Assembly: GCF_027744825.2 (NCBI RefSeq)
Contig: NC_071336.1
Span: forward strand, 16,276,501 to 16,340,500
Direction: 5' to 3'
Source: Synchiropus splendidus
Lineage: Eukaryota; Chordata; Actinopteri; Syngnathiformes; Callionymidae
Length of the DNA stretch: 64,000 nucleotides
Both the position numbers and the translations under genes were made by a program. Position 1 is the first letter of the stretch. Each line of letters begins with the position of its first letter. Below the pieces are notes generated by a model that made no database searches, was not told the origin of the DNA, and saw nothing but the letters and a program-made list of their open reading frames with translations. Positions 26,126 to 36,900 of this stretch are shown piece after piece.

Positions 26126-26888
26126 GACCTTTGCTGTGGTTGAAAATATCCTGATCAGTCGTGTGTTGCTGCTGGAGGCTCTGATTGGGAGGAACACACT
26201 TCACCTGGCTGCAGGTTGCCCACTTCCTGTCAAATCATTTCTGTTTTAGTGGCTCCACTTTCTTGAGGCTGTTTCAAGGATGCCATGTTGGCAGTTCCAT
26301 TCTACATCTCCCTCACCACTCAAGTCTCATGTTGCAGTTGGCACTCAGCTTGAGAAAAGTCAACATTTCAGATCAAATTATTTAACCTGTTGAAACATGC
26401 TGACAATGGCTGAATTCAATCCCTCGGATGTTGAGGCAACACATGCACCCACAGCACTGCTTCAAATGTCTCCTGCCAGGAAGACAAAATGTTCATCTTC
26501 TGCACAGTTTATATGTTTTGAACGTCAGTGTTTTCACTGCCACCAAAGCTTTATTAAATAATGAAACCAGAAAACAGAAATATCTGCTATATTTAAAACT
26601 AAATCAACTTATCTGTGGTCATGTGCTTTGTGTCGGAATATTAACAAAAGCATAAACACATAACTGTGTTTTTAAAAAGGTTGACCAGTAATATTGCAAA
26701 TGCATTCAGATTTGAAGTTTAAAATAAAATGTACAATCTCAAATTCTATTGATGGATACATTGAGTTGTCACTCTAGTGGCTGATGATAAAAAGTGTCAA
26801 TTCAACCATTCAGTCCCAGGAGCAAATAAGAGTGTTGTCTCTGGATCAGCTGACACATTTTCTTTGAAGCGCAATACAGATTTTTTAA
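26126..26888. other. Upstream region of the secreted-protein gene; no gene seen
   Basis: This holds the probable promoter and 5' UTR of the reverse-strand gene starting at 26,125, including an inverted CCAAT sequence near 26,186-26,192. No coding exon is apparent. Confidence 0.45.
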
Positions 26889-26894
26889 TTTATT
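26889..26894 (-). other. Candidate poly(A) signal of the rnf227-like gene
   Basis: TTTATT on the + strand reads AATAAA on the - strand, about 520 bases past the stop codon at 27,412. No closer canonical signal was seen. Confidence 0.4.
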
Positions 26895-27411
26895 GAATCC
26901 TTAAGGTTTGATTTGACCAAATACAGTTATTTATAATTCATACAACAAAGTCAATAATGAAATTAAACTTTTTCATTCTTTTTTCACAAAAAGGAATCAG
27001 AGATAACAAAGCTGTGAAAGAATATCTTTAAATAAGAAAATAAATAACCAAAACAAGATTGTTTTGTTTCATTTACAAACCGCACTGTCAAAAACAGTAC
27101 AAAATATGCAGAATAAAATAAAAACAGTACAAAATATTCAGAATACAAATAAAAATATGACTATACAATTTGTCACATCATCTGAGAACACAGCAGGTGC
27201 TCTGCTGCCATCAATAACACATTCCCTCACCACTCTTGCAGCACACGAGCAGACAAAAAGACAGCGTTAAATAACATCACATTTTGCATGGAGATAAATA
27301 AATGATGGCAGGTGGAGGAGGATGAGCTTCATCCGACATGCCCGAGTCCCACCACCTCTGAAGCGGGCGCTTCCTTCTATAAGATGAGGCATGTATGGCC
27401 CGTCAGTTAGG

Positions 27412-28207
27412 TCAGAGCATGTAGCAGGACATCAACGCCAGGCTCCGGATGTCAGAGTCGGATAACGTGTCTGTGGAAAAGTAAACAGTTAATCAGTAAA
27501 ATCCATCAGAAGTTACAACGCAGGGTAAATATTTAAATTGGCAAACGTGTTCACTGCAAACAAAGCCACCATCTAATGTTAAAAATGTGCATTTGCATCA
27601 TGTAGATGTTCTATAATAACATCTAAAAATATCTAGATTTTTTTTCATCAAATTTTGTTGATGTTTACACAAAAAGAAAATCGCTTCTTTCAGTATAACA
27701 TCGTGTGAACTGAGATGAGACTGAAGTGATAATATCCATTATCACGATAAATGTAATGGGAAATATATTTATGGTGTTATCTTTACCTTCTCCTTCTCTC
27801 TTCCCGATTATCTTCATCCACACTTTCCTGAAAGAACGCCGGAGACGCCCGCCTCTTGTGCCCACATTGGAGTCGCTGTGGTCGGTCTCGGGTTCCACCT
27901 CCTTCCCGCCGTGCTCTTCCTCCTCCGGATCTTCCTCCTCCAGACCGCCCTCCGCCAGCAGCACATCGAGGACGCTCTGGGTCACCTGGAGACCCTCGAC
28001 CGGGGCTTTGCCGGAGATGGAGGTGATGTGTCGACACAGCGGGCAGCAGATTTGGCAGCCGGTGGTTTCGTCGGGCTCCTGCCGGGTATGAGCGAGCAGC
28101 AGCAGGCAGCTTTGGCAGAAGACGTGCCGGCACTCGAGCTCCCGGGGACACCGGCGGCCACAGTTGAACCTCCGGTAACAAACTCCGCACTCGAGCTCAG
28201 AATACAT
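27412..28207 (-). CDS. rnf227: RING-finger protein, rnf227-like (159 aa)
   Basis: Two coding exons, 28207-27787 and 27470-27412, join with a phase-1 junction (donor GAAG|GTAAAG, acceptor TTCCACAG|ACACG) to give 159 residues. A C3HC4 RING lies at the very N-terminus: C7, C10, C26, H28, C31, C34, C55 and C58, with CYRRFN after the first pair. An acidic linker (about residues 88-112) leads to a basic helix-like segment (RLRRSFRKVWMKIIG) and a short tail ending SCYML. The proteins I recall as human RNF227 share the early RING, a CYRPFN-like start, a similar RALRRLW...G segment and a short second part, so I favour that assignment. RING proteins of this type are predicted E3 ubiquitin ligases; no substrate can be inferred. 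There is no membrane segment, unlike the rnf222-like neighbour. The exact orthology is less sure than the RING call. Confidence 0.8.
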
Positions 28208-28769
28208 CCTGAAGAACTCGGCTGACTCTCTGAATGAAACTCAGGCGTCAGCTGAGCGGACAGGTTATAAACACGCGTGTGTCCGGAGGCGGGACTGAAA
28301 CTGCCGACAGGAGTTGAAACCAACTTCATGACTCACTGTCTACGTCACGTCGCCTTCTCCCAGTGGCATCAGAGAAGGCACGTTCTCATCTGGGTCAGTC
28401 ACTCATGAACCCGTCGATCTACACAAAATATTGGCCGTTGCTCTGTGCAGAACAAAAGTATACATCGTCTGTCCGTACAATCAGGATTCCGCATGTATAG
28501 AAAAATGACGTGAATAAAAGGAGTGACATTTGAGTGTTGTAAAATTCACATTAAAGTTGAACAAAACTTAAAGTTGCCGCCCCTAAAATGATCTTATCTA
28601 GGAAGCCAATAAGATGTAATTCATGAACGCTGACTGTAATGTTTCAGTGAGTGTGATGTCATGACTTAGCCTCTGCCTCTGGTAATTCCCAAACATGCTC
28701 CCCTCCCTCCAACTGTCACATCCTGAACTCCTTTTATGGCGAGTCCGCTGAGGTAACCGAACAATTGAG

Positions 28770-28839
<70 letters not shown>
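28770..28839. repeat. (TG)n microsatellite
   Basis: This is an essentially perfect run of about 35 TG dinucleotides. Reverse-strand translation gives a Thr-His repeat that is an artefact. It lies about 560 bases upstream of the rnf227-like start codon. Confidence 0.95.
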
Positions 28840-28840
<1 letters not shown>

Positions 28841-28860
28841 CGGTTTATTTTTTTGAAGTC

Positions 28861-29030
28861 TTTCCTGTTCCAAACAGGAACTTGGTTGTTACATGTTTCT
28901 GCTCACAATCCAAATGTATAATCTGAATAAGTGGATGTTTTCATTTAATGTTTAATACATAGCTATCCATCCATTTGGTGTTCATTTTAGAAGTTCCCCG
29001 TAAATTCCTTCCTTTAGGAGAAATTAAGTT
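28861..29030 (+). repeat. Diverged direct repeat, copy A
   Basis: This shares an extended alignment with 30,968-31,130 in the same orientation. Common blocks include GCTCACAATCCAAAT, TATAATCTGAA, GTTTAATACATAG and ATCCATTTGG in the same order and spacing. By eye, identity is roughly three quarters or more with small indels. It is probably an old transposon fragment or a local duplication; no terminal repeats or ORF are visible. Confidence 0.7.
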
Positions 29031-30967
29031 CTGTGTTAGAAAAAAACCTTACAGTGATCCTTTTGAAAGTGTTATTTTAAGCTGTTTTGATGTCAAGAAA
29101 GGGTGTCGCATATTTATTAACTCAGTCAAATCAGAATGCAGCATCAGAGGTTGGTACTCGACAATGTCACGTTGAATAATATTTGTTCTTATTTTTTAAA
29201 AACTTGTTATATATGTATGTATTATTTTTTATAAATATCTTTTAAATAATAAAATGATTTGATGGAAATTGAATACGACGCGAGGTGTAGCAAACAATCC
29301 TGTGAACAAAAATATCATTTGTAAATACTCAAAAACATTCAAGAAAAGGCCGTCTGCAGATTGATCCATCGTTTATTTGCTGTCAGCTCTGAACACACAG
29401 GCTTCACCTCATGTTCCTGTTACGTGTTGACTTTGTGAGAATGTGACTTCACTGACCTGCATCTACCTTTGCCTTCATCTGCTGTCATTGTGGTTGATCA
29501 CAATTCATAACCTCATCTTTGGCCATCAACCAGAAGAAAGATAAAAAAATCTCCAAGTATAGATCGTCACTTCTGAGTGGAAAAAAGTGAAGTGACCCGC
29601 CCCCTTTCATAGCTAACTGAAACCCAGGTTAATTATTGAAGTCAGCTGGCTGTAATTCATGACAGCCGTTTGACCAGTAGTGTCACGACTTGACAAACAA
29701 ACAATAACTGTACGATCTCCTGACTAGATGGGCCATTTAAGATGAAAGCATGCGTGGGTTATACCCTCAACTCAAAACTGCATACGTAATGAATGTGAAC
29801 TCAACTTCATGTTTTTAAATCTTATTTATACTAAAGAAAATTGCAGTGTCGTGAAAAGAGAATTGGAAGTAGTGATCCTCCTGCTGATGGTACCTGGTTA
29901 CCGTCGTATCACCCAGGGGATTAATTACGGCTGAGAGAAAGAAAAAAATGGAGATGCCCTGTGGGGCAGCAGATGGAGTGGAAAGTAGGTGTGACGGAGT
30001 GAATAACAGGGAGGTTGCCAACCATCCAGCTCAGACATGCACAATGAGATTAGGAGAGGCGGCGTGGGCTGAGGTGGCACCCGTGCCAACATGAGCTCCA
30101 GCTGGGAATCTCGACTGGAAAGGACCCAGGTCTAATATCAAGAGGTGAGTTCCTGCTCTAACTCGTAGTCCATTGTGTGAATTCAGGGTCTGGATTAAAC
30201 TTTGAAACTGATAAAAGTCAAAGATCTATGGCTGTGATTTGCTTGTTTCTTTGTCTCATCATTTGGATGAGAGTCGTTTTTCTTCCATCACATTCAGCCA
30301 CAGACCAGGCTGTTGACCAAGTGGGACAACACTTAAAAGAGATGCAAAGTAGAGTTAGTTCAGTTAGGCATCTTAGCTGCAACAGCGGGAAATTATGTTT
30401 CATGGTGAATAAAAAAAAAAATGCAAAGCATCTCGAGGTACGATTGAGCTGGCAACCCCTTCGTTGCAGGACGACCATCTGAGGTGAGCCAGCCGATGTT
30501 ATGTTTTCAAAGCCAATCCGCTTAAAAACAGAGCAGCTCTGTCAGAGACACAGGCAAGGTTGTGTTTCAGACGTTATTTATGTGATATTTATCACTTCCT
30601 TCCTTCATGTTTCACTCTCCTACTATCTACTACTATCTTTTCTTCCGGCTCTGTGTCACATACCAAGATACACTTCCTCCAACAATGACTCATTTGGTTG
30701 ACAGTTCAGGGATCCATGTGGCAGTGTTCAGTAAATATTCCTTGATAAATAACAATATATAACCCAACTTGGTCGTAGAAATGTCAACTCAATCTCACAA
30801 AATATAAATACTCTTTCAAATAACTATCCAACATTTCATTGACTTCTCATCAGTTTCTATGAAATCCAGATTCATTCTCAGTGTTCATAACCTCCTCTAG
30901 CTCCCCTGTTGAAGTGCAATGCTTGAACACGAATCTCTGATGGTCATGATGTCAACATGCTTTGTTC
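29031..30967. other. Intergenic region between the two RING genes
   Basis: Mostly low-complexity, AT-leaning intergenic sequence between two divergently transcribed RING genes. It contains one small ORF listed at 30,228-30,482. A few GTGAGT-like donor sequences (for example at about 30,145) are present without a convincing exon. Confidence 0.45.
30228..30482 (+). CDS. Possible small membrane/secreted ORF (84 aa), unrecognised
   Basis: An ATG-started ORF encodes 84 residues. It opens with a hydrophobic stretch (MAVICLFLCLIIWMRVVFL) that could be a signal anchor, followed by a polar segment with helix-forming residues (DQVGQHLKEMQSRVSS). I recognise no family. Its 3' half includes an A-rich run translated as KKK, and open frames also exist on the opposite strand, so chance is likely. 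It is recorded because the N-terminus is unusually signal-like for random sequence. Confidence 0.12.
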   Translation: MAVICLFLCLIIWMRVVFLPSHSATDQAVDQVGQHLKEMQSRVSSVRHLSCNSGKLCFMVNKKKNAKHLEVRLSWQPLRCRTTI

Positions 30968-31130
30968 TTTCCTCTTCCAAATAGGAAGTTTGTTTTTACA
31001 GTCAGTGTTTTGCTCACAATCCAAATTTATAATCTGAAAAAGAGGATTTTTTAAAATTAAAGTTTAATACATAGTTAATCATCCATTTGGTAAATTCCCC
31101 AGAAATTTTCTTCCACTAGGAAAAATGCAG
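30968..31130 (+). repeat. Diverged direct repeat, copy B
   Basis: Second copy of the repeat at 28,861-29,030, same orientation, about 2.1 kb away and 470 bases upstream of the rnf222-like start codon. The order of shared blocks is conserved; copy B lacks about ten bases present in copy A after ATCCATTTGG. Confidence 0.7.
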
Positions 31131-31596
31131 TAAAGTGCACCATTATACCATGATATTTATAGCTGTACAAAACGGCAGAATATGGCCCACATCCTCAATC
31201 TGTTCCTGGAATATCCCGGGACGTCCCACAGGCGCAGCAGGCTGAAGAGGCTGTCTGAAAGTTAGATAAGACCAGCACCCAGCAGCAACACCAAAACATC
31301 CGCTCTTGCATGCTGAGCTGTTTCCTGTGTTTTTGCTCTGACCCTTTTATGGGAAGAAATCTTAAATTGCGGGGAAATTTTGTGGCCGACATCACATGAT
31401 GCCGAGGGGAAATGCTGACTAAAGCCTGATTAATGGATGCATGCTATGACTCAGTCTGCGTGGAATTTATTCACAAACTCGTGAAGGAACAATAGGATAC
31501 TAGAGGAGCCGTTTGAGGACTTGAAATGTTTCTAATGTGTGAGTGTGCGTACCAGCATACAGTATAAACTACGGCTGTCTCCGGCAGTGCTATACT

Positions 31597-32217
31597 ATGG
31601 CAGGAGAGGCTGCCTCCCAGCGCAGGGAGACCGCAGATGCAGCCGACGCCCAGAGAGCCTCCTCAGGGGAGCTGGTGGATGTTGAGTGTCCCATATGCTA
31701 CCAGGAATACAACCAGGACAACAGATGCCCCCAGATGCTGGAGTGCCTCCATGCCTTCTGCTCTGAATGCCTGCACAGGATCATCGTGTGTCAAGGTGAG
31801 TCTGCCCACCATGGCAGGCCACCATTCATCTCCTGCCCTCTATGTCGACACCACACGCCTCTGGACATCATGGCCTCTGTGACCTCACCCAGCAGCTCCA
31901 GTGCCCCCCTCACCTGGCCCACTGCGGTGATCCCCTTACCTCTGCCCACGGTCACAGAGGGCATGACCTTTTTCTTGGAGGGTAACAGCAATGACACCCA
32001 GTTTATCATCCTGCCCACCGTCAGCCTCAGGGTCCAGCAGATCCACCAGGAGTCAACACATCTTCCAGCGTCAGGTCTGGCACGGGACGATGACGTCATT
32101 GGACAGGGTAAAAAGGCTGTTTTGCAGGTGCTCGCTGTCACTTTTTGGGTTCTATTCATCATCGCTTGTGTTGTGGCCGTGGTGTTCGGGCCGCATTTCC
32201 TCAACAGACAACTTTAA
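31597..32217 (+). CDS. rnf222: Membrane-anchored RING-finger protein, rnf222-like (206 aa)
   Basis: A single uninterrupted ORF of 206 residues begins at the ATG in ACTATGGCAGG; the open frame extends upstream only from a GTG. A C3HC4 RING spans C31, C34, C50, H52, C55, C58, C80 and C83 (VECPICYQEY ... ISCPLCRHHT). A Ser/Pro-rich linker follows, then a conserved-looking TQFIILPTVSL segment, and a C-terminal hydrophobic helix (about residues 176-199) with a six-residue tail. This plan, N-terminal RING plus C-terminal tail anchor, is that of the RNF183/RNF222/RNF223/RNF225 group of predicted membrane E3 ligases. RNF222 is preferred because human RNF222 lies in the same 17p13.1 neighbourhood and has a similar QIFVIS segment before its anchor. 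The gene is divergent from the rnf227-like gene. A strong consensus splice donor (CAAG|GTGAGT at 31,794) sits inside the RING coding sequence, but the RING is complete only if it is not used. Confidence 0.85.
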   Translation: MAGEAASQRRETADAADAQRASSGELVDVECPICYQEYNQDNRCPQMLECLHAFCSECLHRIIVCQGESAHHGRPPFISCPLCRHHTPLDIMASVTSPSSSSAPLTWPTAVIPLPLPTVTEGMTFFLEGNSNDTQFIILPTVSLRVQQIHQESTHLPASGLARDDDVIGQGKKAVLQVLAVTFWVLFIIACVVAVVFGPHFLNRQL

Positions 32218-32426
32218 ACCAAGGCGGTTTTATTTTGGGTCTTCTTGCGCTCTCTAGTGGTGCATTGGCATATTGCATGACTCAATTGTGCCTAGAATGT
32301 GCCGAAATTTCCAGTCACGCACTCCAGTCACAATATTTCTCAGAGACCTGTCGACATTAAAAACCAAAGTTTTCATTCAGTTATTCCAAGGATCCATTGT
32401 AAAATGCATTGATCATTCCTGCCATT

Positions 32427-32432
32427 AATAAA
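32427..32432 (+). other. Poly(A) signal of the rnf222-like gene
   Basis: AATAAA, about 210 bases after the stop codon. Confidence 0.55.
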
Positions 32433-33600
32433 TCACACTGAGTGCTAATATAAAAGAAGGTTGAGACCACTTAGAATTACTTATTCTTTTAAAAATGACC
32501 TGCAGGTTTCTTTGAAGCATGAGAATTTGATGATTTTCCCTGAGAAAATTGTGGCTTTTCACCTTGTAGATAACGCAGCATAAAGGGCTTGGCGTCTGTC
32601 TAGAGTCTGGTCAAGTCAAAACTGTTTAGTTCCACTTATTTCGACACATAACAAAACTGAGCGACAACTTTTCCCCTCATCTCATGGACATGGCCAATGC
32701 TTTAGAGCTAGAACTCATTTGCTCTTTGTGGTCAGTCTCAGAAGAGGAATAGAATTGTATAGTGAAGACAGCTCATAGACGTTTGAGCTGAATTCTGAAC
32801 AGATAATGGTTTGTGACAAACAGCGCAAGGGATTTGGAATAAATACAGAAATGCAATGTTTAAACCTGCTTAAGTCAAACATTGATCTGTTTGCCTGTAT
32901 TCAGTAAGAAGTCGGAGTGTCTGAAATTGTTACAATGTTTTAGTTGGTTAAGAAAATAATCTATAAATTGAAGAATATTTATGCTCGAATACTGACATGT
33001 TTAACTCGTTTCAATTGTGTCATTGTTGATTACTTAACTGTGCAGACATATTTGCTATGCTTTAACATATAATACATTAATATATTTATAATGGAAGCAT
33101 TTTCACGATTGTGTTTCTCATAATGTTCTCATAGATGATTCTTTTGATCCATCAGAGCGGGGTCTGTTTAACAGTTGGCTAATTTTCACCGAATTGTTTT
33201 TAGTTGAATTTTTCTTAAGCAAAAAAAAAATGGACCTGCTTTTTAAATCATATTAAAATCAGGTGTTGCAGAATGATGTGCCTGTTTCGTTGCGTTTTGT
33301 TGTTGTCCGACTACAATCACTTGATATTTTCCCGATGTAACGTGAAACAGGGTTCCACCTTGATTAATAGCGTCATCTAGAAAAATAAAACAAACAATTG
33401 ATGGTGTTTACACCTTCTACAGTGTTTTATAGCCTGTTTGGTTTATTGATGTCTTAATGGGCGATGATGCTTATTCTGCTATTGAAAACAATCACACATT
33501 GTATTCTGTAGCAAGGACGTTTTTTTTGTTTGTTTTAAACTTCATATTACTTTCATATTAGCGTTCAAAGTGAAATGGGGGTTGGGGCTGCTGGGACAAG
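32433..33600. other. Intergenic region between rnf222-like and dvl2
   Basis: AT-rich sequence with no coding signal that I can see. It becomes GC-rich from about 33,600 at the dvl2 promoter. Confidence 0.5.
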
Positions 33601-33988
33601 CACGTCGAGGAAGGGGGGGGCTGCGTCATGACGTCACACGCCGCGTTGGCTTGCAAAAAGTGGCGAAAAGTTTCGGGACCCCCTCCTCCTCCTGCGCTCT
33701 ATGTTTTTGTTGGGGGAAAAGTTGTCGGTAGTTAGGGCGAATGTCGCGTGTCCGCCGCGGTTTCACCCCACGGTAGCCGGGGGAATGTGACTTGTTCCAG
33801 CGGGTCCGGTGTTTTTTTGGGAGCCGCCTTGTCGCGTTCGCGTCCTCCGACTCGGGGGGGAAAAAGCCATCCGAGTGGCCATCATCGGTTCACCTCTGGC
33901 GTCTGGTTAGCCGAGCGAGCTAACTCCCCGACAGACCTACCTCGCCTCTGGCTCCTCTCCGTTCCAGTGAGCCAGAACAAGCCGAAAC
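33601..33988 (+). promoter_or_regulatory. dvl2 promoter and 5' UTR, CpG-rich, with CRE palindrome
   Basis: Sequence composition changes sharply from AT-rich to GC- and CpG-rich immediately upstream of the dvl2 start codon, with G-runs and no TATA box, as expected for a housekeeping-type vertebrate promoter. A perfect TGACGTCA palindrome (33,629-33,636) matches the CREB/ATF element. The 5' UTR probably occupies the last 200-300 bases. Confidence 0.6.
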
Positions 33989-36900
33989 ATGGCGGAAACC
34001 AAAATTATCTACCACATCGACGAGGAGGAGACTCCGTACCTGGTGAAGATCCCAATTCCTGCCGAAAACATAACGTTGCTGGATTTTAAACAAGTCCTGA
34101 ACAAGCCAAACTACAAGTTCTTCTTCAAGTCTATGGACCAGGACTTCGGGTGAGTTGAGATGATCGATATTTGCGTGTGTTTTTACCAAGGTTGTGGGAA
34201 TGGACCTCCATAATGAAGCCGTCCGTGGCTGAGTTAAAGCCGTTTTCCTGCGTCCAGCTGTTGCATATTTGTGAGTGGAATAATAAATAGCAGTGGGTCA
34301 CAGCATGCAACTCCGCCACTTGTGTTGTCATTCAGCCAAGGCAGGCACAGATGAACGTGCTTGGAAATGAATATCCAAATGGGAATGCAGGTAAAGGGAG
34401 ACTTAAGAAAACATCATCATTACAATGGCAGGCATTCCATGTCCCTGCTGCTTTTCTCTGGCCCTAATCCTCATCCCTCCCTCCTACAGTCCATCATCTT
34501 GTGAGATCCTGCCTTTCCTTTCTCTCCGGGGTGAAGCCGGGGTTTTTGTCTTTAACACCCTGGCCTGCTATCCTTTCATTCCCTCTTCCTCTGCCCCCCT
34601 TTTTCACCCCGACCGACTCCTCTTCTTCATCAATTCGTCTTGTTTTGTGGATTCTGGTCATTTTGCACCGGAGGAATGTGTGTTTGTGGCTTATTCATCC
34701 GTGGGGACCTTTTGGGGGTTCTGTTAAAGCCATTGTAGCCTCAGAGATGCAGTTTTCTGTGGGAAGGTTTGCGTCGTGGACACAATGCCAAGCCATCCAG
34801 CAGCTGACCTGAAGATGACACGCTGTCCATCGCTCAAAACCCAAGGTCTCGACTTTTATAGGGGTTGAAACATTCATGATCGGTCCCCGCCTCATACAGA
34901 GCATGAGATCTAGTCATGAAACTTTTTTTTATCAGTCTAGAACCTTTCAGCAGAATCATCTTTATCTTTCTGAAGTCTATTAGCTTTTTTTTTCACCCAT
35001 CGCTTCTTTGACAGTCCCAGGTCCCCGGGCATCCTTCAGAAACTAAAAAGTGATCACGCCACGTAGTACGCATGTGTTAGTTGTTAGTTTATATAAAAAC
35101 ACACTTTGCATGTGAATCTGCGCACCTTTGCGGTACGCTCAAAATCTTGCGGCAGCAGAAGGATTACAAAAAATAGCGTGTACAAATAAAAGTGATTCAT
35201 TGGAGTGAAATAGTCAGAACCTACACATTTCACTGCACATAAAATGAATACTGTCCATTTGAAAAAATGCACTATTTTTTATACTGATGCCTCGCGGATT
35301 GCACACACAGCCACACGTGTCCATTATTGTGAAACTCCTTCACTTCATCAATCAGGACCGTCGCTGTTGAGATGGACTGGTCCTAATAGGTTTCCTGATG
35401 CGGTCGTCTGCCTTGGTTCGACAGATGCAGGTCTCCTGCTGCACTCGGCGAAACACCGTGCTGAAAATAGTTTATTGGACGGACATCCTCTACGGTATTG
35501 GCGGCGGCGTCCTCTTCTGTGTCCCCATTAGGGTTCACTGATCGCAGACACACTCTCACAGGCAGCACTAATGCTACGACCAAACATGCCCATAAAAAAA
35601 GCATTTTAGGAGAAAGAATTCTGAAAAGCATCTAAGACATGTATCCATACGGGTCCATAGTTAAGAGACGTGAGATGTATTGGGCAGCAGACAGACGGCT
35701 CAATTTAACCCCTAAATAAAACTGGCAGAGCAGTCAGACACGAGCGGGTTCTACCAGAGACGTGAAACATTGAATTCCTCAGCTCAACACTTGGTTAACT
35801 ATTATATTTGAACATGAACAAATGATGATGTTGGAGACAAACTCCACTCATAAGTTTCATTTTATAACCATCACCAACCAACACATGGAGTAGGTTGTTT
35901 TTGTTTTTGTTTTGTTTGTGTCCATATCCTCCATCCCTAATCTGAGCGGAGCCACGCATTCGGACAACATATTGTTTTATTTTTAAATAAACCTAATTAT
36001 AGTAAATGTGGTCAGTCTGCATTTTACTTCCAAACAAGATCCCCAAAGTACCTTCCTGTGGTGCATTTGGTGCTTCTGTGGTCCCCCTGCCTCTGTCACC
36101 TCACCTCTCATAGCAGTGCTAATTCATTTGGGGCGTTCCATGACCTTACATGGGCATAATGTGGGTGGGGTGAAACGCATTCATGTGTACGCCAACTTGA
36201 GGATAGTAGGTGATTTATAAAGAGAAATTGCCAGAGGCTGAACATACTCAGTGTTTTATGAAACTGGATCTAATTGTGCCTACGCATGTCCTATGTTTCC
36301 TGCATATACCCATATTCGCGCGCTCACCTACTTTAAGTTTTATGAATGAGTCCACTGCTCCTTCCTCATAACCACAGTTGCGCATTGTCTGTTATGATTG
36401 AAGTCATGTTTACTTGAACTTCAACATGTCCAGTATCCTGCCCCAAATTCCAGCAGAAGTTGCTTTCCAGTCTTTGTTCTATGGTCTTATCATATTGGCT
36501 GACTGAGTATGTTTTGGCACCACTTGTTATGCTGCACCCCTCTGTGTAGTAGTCGGCGTGCGACGAGGACTTCCCAGTGACTGTCAAGTCCCCTAATGAA
36601 AAAGCTGGTAAATCTCCTGGGGGAGGGCGTGCCGTCTAAAGTTAGTGGAAAGTCTATATAGCGGATCAGGGAAGCAGAATTGCAACCCTCCTTCCAGTCT
36701 ATAAAAAGCAAAAAAAAAGTTATAGATGTGGCAGTTTGTTTCCATCAGACACTTTGTTACAGGTGATGGTGAATAGCAACAATCGCTACAATCCGCTTCT
36801 CTTTCTTTTTGCTTCTTCTTCTGGATGGTTTCCCTCGGCATAGGTCACAATACAACCTGTGCCATCACAGGGTTACTGATGCTGGGACCCTGATCCTCAA

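Noticed and set aside
28598..28873. Reverse-strand ORF with a long Thr-His repeat
   Set aside because: It is the translation of the (TG)n microsatellite and has no other protein character.
31791..32204. 137-codon reverse-strand ORF opposite the rnf222-like gene
   Set aside because: It is antisense to a clear RING and transmembrane coding sequence and has no recognisable feature.
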